A DNA stretch of 21,901 nt from Cerioporus squamosus (Eukaryota; Basidiomycota; Agaricomycetes; Polyporales; Polyporaceae): positions 1 through 21,901 of the forward strand of contig JABYQS010000456.1 in assembly GCA_022592435.1 (NCBI GenBank), given 5' to 3'. The notes below the pieces were generated by a model that saw only the letters and a program-made list of their open reading frames with translations, searched no databases and was not told the origin of the DNA. Numbering within the stretch: the first letter of the stretch is position 1; each line of letters begins with the position of its first letter. The position numbers were made by a program, and so were the translations under genes. Shown here in pieces: positions 1-8,728 of this stretch.

Positions 1-556
1 CTCCTCTTCTTGATCGTGGCTTTCTATGCTTCTGACGGGCAGTTCTTGTGCAGTGAATACGTATGTACTCTCACTGCTCCTACAACATACGTACTTACTG
101 TGGGGTATCCATTCTTTCCTCCCTCAGTCTGAACCTTGGCTCTCGTACATGGCGGGCGCCCGGTCTCTCTCATCGCGCTCGAGCTGAATCGTGTCACCAA
201 ACTACTCCTCCCAAACACCCAAATGCCCATAAGCAATGCAAGCCCGGATGCCGAGGAGCCAGCCCGCATGAGCCTGTGCGAGTGCCCTGAGAGTGCATGC
301 ATAGGATGACACCCCGACCCGGGAGACGAACGTACGTGTTTCATGATACCGTCGTCTTCCCTCGTCCTTTGAGTGTCTTTCCCAAGCGTAGCCCACCGAG
401 CATTTGCATCGCACGGACGCACCGCGATGAGTCGTAGGCGGCTAGATATGTGGGTGATGCGGCGAGCACCCCGGTGTCTGGGAGGGTAGGGTGATTATGA
501 TTTTCATAGACGCGCAGACGCAAGTGGAGCGACAAGACGAAGATTCATCCATACTA
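1..556. other. no gene recognised
   Basis: Several short open frames exist on both strands, but none shows a recognisable domain, a consistent intron-exon structure or a convincing start. Coding similarity to Atg7 begins only at about 557, so the beginning of that gene is absent or unrecognisable here. Confidence 0.5.
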
Positions 557-2062
557 ACCGTCAAGGATCGCGAGACCGGCAGAAGACCCCCCTCGGCTGC
601 AATCTCGCCGTCAGTGGTGATGCGTTCTCCAAGCCACCCCAGTGCGTCGAATATCGATCCATCCGTGCTTATCATCAGCCACTGGCACCCACGCTGACAT
701 CGTGTACATACTACAGGATCCCGCAGAACGCGGTCTCGGCGACAGGTGTGTTCAAGAACTTCAACACGACCGAGGACTAAGAATGCGGACAAGACCGCGC
801 TGTTTAACCAGGTCGCCGACGAGATCTGGAAGAGCATCACCGTCGACAAGTCTACCGCGCTCCTCGACCGCTACGTCGTCATCACCTTCGCCGATCTCAA
901 GAAGTATGAGTACTTCTACTGGTTTGCGTTTCATGCTTTTGCAGCTAAGCCAGCATGGGAGATCGACGGCGAGCGGCTTGGTGCATAGAACGCGCTCGGC
1001 GCAGAAACGGTGAGTCTCGTGTCTTCCTCATTTGCCGCATCGTACCAACGGGTTACAAGCTCTCCTCAATCCAATCCGAACTCCACGCCTCACCACGCTC
1101 CTGCTTCCTCGTCCGCACAGTCGACGGACGAACCTCCATCGCTCTACGATACCTTCGCCAACGTCCCCCCCGAATACCGCGTGATCGGCTTCGTCTACCC
1201 CGCCGCGCTCCCCACCAACCCCGGCTGGCCGCTCCGCAACCTCCTCGCCTACCTCCTCGCTCTCCACCCGGAAACCGCGCAGGGTGTCCGGATCCTTTGC
1301 TGGCGCGCCGTCGGGGTGGAAGAGCCGCTTTGGGATCCTCAAGCAGAGCGGCACCGCTGCTGCCACGATGGAGAGGGTCGGATGGGAAAAGATCATCCAC
1401 GGCAAGCTCGGCGCGCGTGTCGCGGACCTCGCGCCGATGTTGGACCCAGCGAGGTGCGCCTCCTCTCTTCCTGTGCTGACTTTGCTGACGCGGGCGTAGA
1501 TTGGCCGACCAGGCCGTCGATTTAAACCTCAAGCTCATACGATGGGGGATCCTCCCTGCGCTTGACCTGGAGAAGGTCGTGAACACGCGCTGCCCTGCTC
1601 CTGGGCGCAGGTATGCTCGGCTGCTATGTCGCTCACACACTCATGGTTGGTGCTGTCCTTATCGTAGGTAGCACGAATTACTGACTGTTCACAGGAATGG
1701 GGCGTGTGGACGATCACGTTCGTCGACTCTGCTCGTGTCCCGTTCTCGAACCCGGTGCGCCAGCCGCTGTTCGATTTCGAGGGCTGCCTGAACGGCGGGA
1801 AACCAAAGGCCGCATGTGCCGCGGAGAAGTTGAAGAAGATATTCCCCGATGTCGTGCGTCTGTCTCCCCCCTAACTGGGTCCACCACTGACGGCCCTCTG
1901 CAGACCGCGTCCAGGCACAACCTGCGCATCCCGATGCCCGGGCACCCGACCCCGCCCGCGTCGGTCGAGCAGGCAAAGGAGGACGTCGCGACGCTCGAGA
2001 AGTTCGTTGGCGAGCACGACGTTGTGCTGATGGACTTGCGCGAGAGCCGGTGGCTGCCGCAG
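557..2062 (+). pseudogene. atg7: decayed Atg7 (autophagy E1-like activating enzyme) copy, 5'- and 3'-truncated
   Basis: Atg7 adenylates and activates Atg8 and Atg12 for autophagosome formation in the cytosol. Family blocks appear in order: VKDRETG (560), LGCNLAVSGDAFS (592), AVSATGVFKNFN, then ITFADLKKYEYFYWFAF (to about 930), GWPLRNLLAYL (about 1220), WKSRFGI, VGWEKIIHGKLG (about 1380), VDLNLKL (1515), the nucleotide-binding loop [10 protein letters not shown] (about 1591), [19 protein letters not shown] (about 1710), GGKPKA, IPMPGHP (1930) and RESRWLP (2041-2059). Credible introns remain at 1454-1499 (GT...CTGAC...TAG, 46 nt), about 1646-1694 and 1854-1903. Lesions are a frameshift near 588 in a C run, a 2-nt loss giving TAA at 778, an in-frame TAG at 986, a frameshift near 1310 and an extra C near 1588. 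The C-terminal half with the catalytic cysteine is missing, so this is a pseudogene. It retains introns, so it arose by DNA duplication and not by retroposition. Confidence 0.9.
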
Positions 2063-2074
2063 GTCGGGTGCACC

Positions 2075-2268
2075 TGTGTGCCAACCAACTAACAAGGATG
2101 GGGCGGCGACCGCTTCTGCTACGACTATCGTGCTATGGCTATCGTGAACGGTCGCGTGGTGTGGATGTGCAAGGCTTGTGATTTCCCTTTCTGGACGTCA
2201 AGCGGGCCACCGCCACGGTCGATATCGATGTGCGCTTCCAGTTTGGGGCAACCTGATAGCTGGCGCAG
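2075..2268 (+). pseudogene. fragment resembling glutamine-dependent NAD+ synthetase (nitrilase/glutaminase part)
   Basis: The frame that leaves the Atg7 remnant continues through one TAA (2090-2092) into TN-stop-QGWGGDRFCYD and YRAMAIVNGRVV. This resembles the ANQQGCDGDRLYYDG...A.NG.IV segment of eukaryotic glutamine-dependent NAD+ synthetases, which make NAD+ from nicotinic acid adenine dinucleotide. In the next frame, at about 2187-2265, LDVKRATATVDIDVRF resembles the following DDVEVVTATVDLEDVR segment. The spacing and order match the family, with a frameshift and a CAA-to-TAA-type stop between the blocks. Only about 60 residues are recognisable. The assignment is from memory of the family and is moderate. 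Fusion to Atg7 is unlikely to be a native gene order within one protein. Confidence 0.45.
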
Positions 2269-3345
2269 AGAGGTACTACCGCTTCCACGTCGATTATGCG
2301 CGATTACGCTCTACGCTCTACGAGATCAAGGACTTCAGCGAACTTGTGGCTGAGCGGTTTTCACAGGGACGGCACCATCAGCGGAAGAACCTGCCTATAG
2401 CTAGGTTCCGCTCCGATAGTCGTTACGTACAATGCATTCACTCATCGTTGTATCCTCAGGCTTGGACCGGTAGGCTAGCTCTGGGACTTCCGTCGCTCTC
2501 GTACCAAAGCATACTTCACGCTGAGCGGCAGTGTCGCCAGCTGCGCCACATCCGCGGATTCATACTCGACGGTTGTCTCGTGAGTCGTCGCCGGAGCTGC
2601 ATGCAAAATCGGTAAGCTGCACATCATGTCCCCCTTGAATGCAGGATCGAAACTCATGTGCTTTGCACAGATCACACAAAGCTCGCTGACGCCCGCCGGA
2701 TCGCTGGAGAACCAAGAGGGCCTCGGGATGTGCCCCTCGGACCCAGGCGACGTCGCGAAAAAGAACGTCCACGGACACTGAAAACTCGAGCGCGCGCAGG
2801 ACCTGACGAACGCCATTGGCAGGTGTGTTGACTCTCAGCTCGAAAACCCGAGACGAAGCCGCTCACTTATAAGTCTAGCTACCACATCGATCTGGACGGA
2901 TACTTCCTTACTGCTATCCGCGTTTTTACTTGCATATGTCACTGAGGTGAGGCCGTGCCCTGGTACGCATGGTGGCACTGCTCGAAGAACGCAAAATATC
3001 CAGGCGCGGCTGCGAATGCGTAGAAGTGTAGGCACTGTTTCTTCGAGTACGCGCGCACTAGGGATGGCCGTTCATCACCGTACGTCTGTTCCTTGTCTTG
3101 AGGCGAGGAATGCTAACTCCGTGCAGGCTTGACTTGCGGCCCTTATTGTACCCATCAGGCGTCTCGTGGCAATTCGAGAGGATGGACGCCGCGACTGCTG
3201 ACCAGACAGGTCGAACGTTCATGCGGAGGAGGCACGGAAGCGGCGGGGACACTGGAATGGAGACCGACAACGAAATAGTTAACCGTACGACAGGTCTATG
3301 ACTGCATCCCTATAAAGTCCGCCCTAAATATAGTCGTTCGTGCAA
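2269..3345 (+). pseudogene. unassigned coding-like remnants
   Basis: Several patches read like decayed plus-strand exons without a recognised family. At 2270-2370 there is ERYYRFHVDYARLRSTLYE, at about 2670-2820 a patch with SLTPAGSLENQEGLGM and KNVHGH-stop-KLERAQDLTNAIG, at 2881-2945 YHIDLDGYFLTAIRVFT, and at about 2955-3060 a tryptophan- and cysteine-rich patch (WYAWWHCSKNAKYPGAA). A plausible intron lies at 2822-2878 (GTGTGT...TCTAG). Stops and frame changes separate the patches. They could be one gene or several fragments, and no function is proposed. Confidence 0.3.
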
Positions 3346-3349
3346 TGCA

Positions 3350-3606
3350 GTACTCGACGAGCCCTCCCGGGAACTCCTTGGGCTTCTGCGTGTATCCCTG
3401 GAATTTGCTTTATCGCGCCGAAAGGACGAGGCCCTGCTTCTAGTGAAGCGTGAGGTTGCCCGAGTTATTGATAATGTCGAGGAAGATACCGTGCCCGGCA
3501 TTGTATTAAGCTCGTCCGTATGAAGCATTGGAACACCTCGGTGCGCGTGAGGTTCTAACGCCGCTGGTACAACTCTTGCAGCTCGGCCTCGTGCGAGCTT
3601 GCGAGT
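3350..3606 (+). pseudogene. unassigned helical coding remnant upstream of the retroelement
   Basis: An open stretch from 3350 to the TGA at 3521 reads LDEPSRELLGLLRVSLEFAL and then VKREVARVIDNVEEDTVPGI. Shifting one base at about 3519 continues it as YEALEHLGAREVLTPLVQLL until a TAA at about 3606. The amphipathic, Leu/Glu-rich composition and the continuation across a single shift suggest a broken gene. I do not recognise the family. Confidence 0.3.
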
Positions 3607-3793
3607 ACTAAGGCCGAGCCAGGGCTTACTAAGCGCGAGGCACGGATGCGGATCTGAGAATCTGCGCCGATCATTGGGCGCTAAGACTTCTGCTTCCGAC
3701 CACATCCGCCTCGCGCTTCACCATTTGCAGACTGGAGTCCGGAGACTCGTTTTCTCGTCTTCCTCACTGTAAATCCCGACGATCGCAATCAAG

Positions 3794-5222
3794 ATGTCTG
3801 GACTAGGTCCCGGAGGGCTCGGAGGAAGAAACCCAGGTGCATATAGCCGCCTTGGGGGTGGTCAGGAATGTGAGCCGGATTTGTCCACTACCGCCGGAAG
3901 GGTTGCGGAGAACGAGGTGTGCACGTGTTGGAACGAGGAGAGGCAGCAGCGACGGGAAGATGGAGAGACGGACGTGGAGGAGAACGAGGAGATGCTGGGG
4001 TTGGAACCCGAGGAGAGACAGAGGTCGCCCGGGAGGGCGGAGGAGCCGAGGCAGAATGAGCCGCGGCGAGGCACGCTGCCCCCGCTACTCATGATTACTC
4101 CCGCGCAGATGACGGAAATGGTATTGGCTGTGTCTATGATGAGAGATTGCAAGCCGATAGGGTCTTCAAGATGCTGGAGACTGTGGTTGGCCAGATCGGA
4201 GGGGCGACAGGTGGATTGGGGCCTGCTAGGACGGCGGCTCTGAACTTGAGCAGTGCCGAGCCGCTTCCGCTGATCGGCGACGCGCTCGGGTGCAGGATGT
4301 TCGAGGAGGACAACGTGGTCGCGGATCCAAGGCTGGGGCTCGTGTTGTCATTGGGACACCACTTGCTGCTGACTGTATGCACACCAGATGCGCTCGATGA
4401 CGTTCCAAAGGTTGCAAGAAGATCGAAATGAACACCTGGATGGGAATAGACAACAACAAGAAGTCTGTGGTTGACGTCGACCGGTGGCCTGACAAGAAGG
4501 AGATGTCCTTGAGCGACTGGAAGGACGCCTGGCTGTAGCTCCTCAAGATCATGGAAGGACATGTCCAGCCGGCAGTCATCGAGAAGTTCTGCAAGCATTT
4601 TGAGTACTTGAAGAAGCAGCAACGCTTTCCTGGGATACTGTGCTTCGACATCAGCATCAGGTGCAGGTACTTCTTGAACCATCGCCATCTTGAATTCACG
4701 GTCGAGTCGCCAGAGTACTGGCAGGAGCTTGTCCAGACGTGCAACGACAAAACCGCAAAGATGGTGTGCGTCCTCAATGAGTGCCTGAACACACCGCGCT
4801 ACCACCCGTATGTTCGTGACGGGCGCAGGGATGGGCATGCCAATATGCATGGTGATGCGCGCAGAGATTTGAGGGGCGGAGCAGGTCCGGCAGGAGGCGG
4901 CGGGGCAGCCAAGCCCTTTCAGCATGGCAGGTCGCCCACATCCACGGGGCCTCTCTGCCTCATCTGTGGCAAGAGCAGACACAAGGTGCAGGCCTGAGGC
5001 AACAAGACCATCAGAGGGCAGGACCTCTATGCCGTCTGGGCCGATGGCAAGCTCCTCACGATTGATGGGCGAGCCAAGTTGTGCATCTGTTGGAATGCCC
5101 GCGGAGACCAGGCTTGCAGCAGCAGGCAATGCGCTGACACTGCCAAGGGCACTAGGCATGCCTGTGCAATCTGCGTATCCACCGACCATCATGCCGGTAG
5201 TAAGCAGTGCATCCGAGCATAG
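3794..5222 (+). pseudogene. gag: Gag-like protein of the DIRS-like element, broken
   Basis: This would be the nucleic-acid-binding capsid-like protein. The first ATG kept is 3794, opening an acidic, Glu/Arg-rich N-terminus. The frame changes between about 4100 and 4147, again near 4400-4430 before KKIEMNTW, and is cut by TAG at 4536-4538 (probably CAG originally) and TGA at 4995-4997. The middle (about 4440-4800) has the conserved Trp-rich helical block with DRWPDKKEMSLSDWKDAWL and RRYF-like residues. The C-terminus holds a zinc knuckle, C-x2-C-x4-H-x4-[stop], at about 4955-4997, then a second Cys/His cluster, CICW, CSSRQC, HACAIC and HHAGSKQC, to the natural stop at 5220. A CCHC knuckle followed by a CIRWN-like Cys/His finger is what I know from Agaricomycete DIRS-like Gag proteins. 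Confidence 0.75.
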
Positions 5223-5289
5223 TCGCGTCATCACCATGTACCGTGCAGACACTTTTGAGTGCGCACTGCATAAGCGGTGTCGCGGCGAC

Positions 5290-5862
5290 TAGGCGCGTAG
5301 ACACCAGATGTCGATCGGCGACGGTCTGAGGGGTGAGCGGCAAGGAGCCGAAAAGGGGGGAGTAAAGAGAAAGCTCGACGAGGGCAGAGCAACGACCGGC
5401 TCGGGGGCACGAAGTCGTCGATAGCTAGTCTTCACGCGCACTGCGACAGACTAGTCCCAATGACCAGGTTATATTAGCACAGAGACAAGGGGAAAGTACA
5501 TGGGGAAAGCGCACCTAGTCCCAATGACCAGGAGGTCGAGATGGGGACCAGGTAAGCGCTGGGGGGGGGGCTTATATGCTAGTCTACTCTGAACAATCAC
5601 ATGCCAGTGGAAGTGACTCATGCGGGAAAGGGAGCGAGGCTGTACGAGTGGGAGACAAAAGGGTGGGAACACACATGGTAACGGGATGGTAAGTGTGAGA
5701 ACAAGGCATGCGGTCGCGGGAACAGAGCATACGGGCGCGAGAATGAAATCAAGGGGTCCAACATGGGATGTGTACGAAGTAGGAAAGGGATCAAGATGGG
5801 GAAGTGGAAGTTCCAGGGAGAACGAAAAGGGGTGCTGGTCCACTGACCGTGACAAGCGGGAT
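5290..5862 (+). other. purine-rich linker splitting the RT N-terminus, with 18-bp direct repeats
   Basis: RT-like coding stops after ALHK near 5276 and resumes at GKYSTLCTRLLYGF near 5868. The stretch between is purine-rich on the plus strand, contains a run of ten G (5561-5570) and two exact 18-bp repeats, and shows no family similarity. It may be an insertion, but I could not find a target duplication. Long minus-strand frames here are polypyrimidine artefacts. Confidence 0.4.
5451..5532 (+). repeat. pair of exact 18-bp direct repeats
   Basis: The sequence ctagtcccaatgaccagg occurs at 5451-5468 and again at 5515-5532, 64 bp apart, inside the RT linker. Confidence 0.85.
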
Positions 5863-6246
5863 CTTCTTGGCAAGTATTCGACCTTATGCACCAGGCTTCT
5901 CTACGGGTTCCCATTGGGGGACATAGTTCCAATCACAGAAACATTTACTCCAGATAATCACAAAGTGGGCATTCAACATATCGACTTCATCCAGCAGTAT
6001 ATTCAAGAGCAAGTTGACCTAGGGCACATGACAGGGCCATACGAGCGGGTGCGCGTAGAGCAAATCTTGGGATCGCCGTTCAAATCATTGCCGCTGGCTG
6101 TCACCGAGAAGCCGGGATTGACGAGCGGGTGGCACCTGGTGCAAAACTGTTCCTTCAGCAATCACCATGGCATCTCAGTTAACAATATGATCGACATGGA
6201 TGAATTTCCGACCAAATGGGAAACAGCGGCAGAGGTTGCGGAAATT

Positions 6247-6496
6247 GTGAGTGACTCTGTTCATTATAGGTTCACGTGCTACTCTTCTTCGTCAGTGATC
6301 TTTGCCGGACCACTTGCAGTTGGGGCAACAGATTGACTAGGTCAATCTATGCCAGGCTGCCATTGCAGCTGGGGCGTGTGGCAGGACCACGAGGTGTGCA
6401 CATGTTGCCGCTGCCATTGCAGCTGGGGCATAGATTGCACGTGATGCGGGGAGAGTGCACAGGCCTTGTGTGGCAAGCGCTGATCCAATGTTCCAG
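6247..6496 (+). other. intron-like insertion in the RT, flanked by a 7-bp duplication
   Basis: The RT reading stops at AEI (6246) and resumes at VVSAPPGAQ (6497). The block starts GTGAGT and ends TTCCAG, so removing these 250 nt joins the two coding parts in frame (phase 0). The heptamer TTGTGAG occurs at both edges (6245-6251 without the leading coding bases, and 6498-6504), as expected for a target duplication. Inside are three copies of a CCATTGCAGCTGGGGC-like motif (6310, 6360 and 6414) and a perfect 8-bp inverted repeat with a 3-nt loop (6330-6348). Either a spliceosomal intron or a small inserted element is possible, and the two are not exclusive. Confidence 0.6.
6310..6429 (+). repeat. 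three spaced copies of a 16-18 bp motif plus a hairpin
   Basis: Copies lie at 6310-6327 (two changes and longer), 6360-6375 and 6414-6429, spaced 50 and 54 bp. Between the first two is AGATTGAC-TAG-GTCAATCT at 6330-6348, a perfect 8-bp stem. Confidence 0.75.
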
Positions 6497-7396
6497 GTTG
6501 TGAGCGCGCCCCCGGGTGCGCAGATGGCCTCGCTGGACATTGACACCGTGTTTCGGCGAATTCCCATTATGCCGGCTCACAAGCTGACGGCCGTATATCG
6601 TTGTGCAGTGCCATCCCGGACAGTTCTACATTGACCATGTAGTGCTGTTCGGGATCACGTCCAGGACGGGAGGCCTTCAGGGCGCTGTCATGGACACGAT
6701 AGTAGACATCCTCGACGCCAGAGGCTGGGGCCCTAATAAGAAGTGGGTCGCCGATCTGAACAACTTCAGATTCCCAAAGGGCGTGGGAGCTACGCAGGGT
6801 ACCTGGGTATACACGCATAGCCTGGAGGATGTCTTCAGGTTAGCGAAGGAGCTTGGAATCCAGTGGCACCTGATCAAGTGCACGGATTACAGATATGTGG
6901 GAATCTATTTGGGGTTCTTGTGGGATCTCCCGGGCAAATCTGTCTCCCTCCCGGAGAACAAGCGGCTGAAATATCTTACGTGCGTACAGGAGTTTCTAGA
7001 ACAAGCAGAGCACGGACAATGTGTCGACCTCCAGGCAGCCATGAAGCTAAACGGTTCCCTCACCTATATCACCTTTGTCTACCTGGCCAGCCGGGCGTAC
7101 CTTCCGAATTTATGCACCTTTATCGCATTCTTCAAGAATAAGTTTGCGCCTCGGTACCCCCCGCATTCTGTCATCTCAGATGTCTGCTGGTGGTACACAC
7201 AGCTCCAGGTTGAGCATGTCAAGAGGTCCCTGATACCGAGGGGGCCGAGGCGTGACCTTGGCATATGGGTTGACACGTCCACTGATTGGGGTGTGGGCAT
7301 CATGGCCGAGGGCGGCTGGGATGCATGGAGCTGGGCGGTTCCGCGTGACATCTGGCACAAGAAAGGCCAAGGTATTGGGTGGGCCAAGATGATCGC

Positions 7397-8424
7397 TGAT
7401 GAGCAGCTTGCGCTGCTGTGCGTGTACCACCGTCCCCGCCGCCCTCAGCGACCACCGCCGAGACCGCCGACGTCCTCACGCACCTCTCACACCCTCGCCG
7501 ACATTCTGCAATGCACGCCGATGCCAGAAACAGGACGGACCACGCAGAATTGTTGAGAGCGCGTCGGTACTGCGCTGACTCAGACACACGGCCCCCGACG
7601 TCAGCCCAGACAAACCGCAGCACGTGTGACGTGCTCAGGAGCTCCACAACGACCCATTCGCCCACCACATCACATTCTGAGGTCGGTACCGATCAGCTCG
7701 AGGCGCGCGCGTTGCGTCAGCCCGAGCTCAACTCTGTACTGTACTTCTTCTGTCCTCTGCCCTCCTCTCCACTTCTTAACTATTTTCGCACCTTCCACAG
7801 ACCGCCAGGACTCTTACGATAGCTTCTATTTAGTGCCTACATATGGTAGCGTTGACACACAATTAGATCTTTTCAAATCTCCCCTCCTACGTGCCCTCGT
7901 GATCGCGTCTCGGGCGATTAGCGCTCTTGTCTTTGTTATGTTTTCCGTGTTCTCGCTCTTTCGACACGACCTCCTCCTCCTCCTCGCAACCGTCCTTTCA
8001 AGTACATACGTCAGCCAAGTACGTAGTCAGGTATATCAGTATAGATAGTGACGAGAATTGAACAAGTTTAGTTCCCCCTCCTTCGACCGCGCGACTCCAT
8101 CTTCGACTTCAACCTCGATCTCCGACCCCGACGTCCGTCTCTTGTGCTTACCCTCTCATTTCGTCGTCTAGCTTCTCGCCCTCAACTCATGCTCTCGCCA
8201 CCGCACTAGTGCAACGTTCGGACGCGTCAATACGCGTCCTATTCGACATCTACACTACTCACAAGTCCTCTAGTCGACCTCATTCCCTTCCCTCTCTCCT
8301 CTCCCCTGCTCTCTCTCTCTCTCTCTCTCTCTCTCGTCCCCTCCCGACTCCCCTGGTGCACGCCTGGACGACTCTCGCACCTTCGGACCAACGCATGCGC
8401 CCCGTGTTGAGGTCTATCATCACA
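7397..8424 (+). mobile_element. Ty1/copia-like 3' end (polyprotein C-terminus plus LTR) inserted in the RNase H domain
   Basis: RNase H coding stops at 7396 and resumes at about 8425, so the block between is foreign. At about 7451-7555 the frame reads TAETADVLTHLSHPRRHSAM then HAEL, resembling the C-terminal end of copia polyproteins (ADVLTK-LPR..H..M...GL). Immediately after, at 7554, TGTTGAGAGCGCG looks like a fungal copia LTR start. The G-rich polypurine tract expected between the two is missing. The LTR 3' edge could not be placed. ATCGC before and ATCAC after the block form a possible 5-bp duplication with one change. A 5'-truncated copia copy is the best reading, but the exact ends are uncertain. 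Confidence 0.5.
8309..8335 (+). repeat. (CT)n microsatellite
   Basis: An uninterrupted run of 13.5 CT units within a longer pyrimidine-rich tract of the inserted block. Confidence 0.95.
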
Positions 8425-8728
8425 ATTGAACTCGCAGTCAGGTGGCTGGACGAGCTCGGCATGGAGAATGCCGACGTGTTGGTGCGCAGTGACAACCAAG
8501 GCATGGTGGGAGCATTCATGCGTGGCAGGAGCAGGAATTACCAGGTGAATTTATCCATCAGGCAAACAGAGATCGTGTGCATCTCAAAGAACCTGTGCAT
8601 CCACCTGGAATACGTCAACACTAAGGTCAATCAGGCCAATGCAGTGTCACGCGGCACACCGCTCCCTGAAATGCCTCACTTTCGGTCTGACTTCGCCCTC
8701 CCAGAGGAGCTCCGTCCCTTTCTTGTCC

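Noticed and set aside
4134..5252. 372-codon minus-strand open frame as a real gene
   Set aside because: The plus strand carries clear Gag-like blocks and zinc-binding Cys/His clusters. The minus translation has no domain, and its length can be explained by GC-rich codon use opposite Gag.
5469..5932. Hydrophobic, Pro/Phe-rich minus-strand frames
   Set aside because: They translate the polypyrimidine complement of the purine-rich linker, so the apparent hydrophobicity is compositional.
8239..8519. Arg/Glu-repeat minus-strand frames
   Set aside because: The Arg-Glu runs come from translating the (CT)n microsatellite on the opposite strand.
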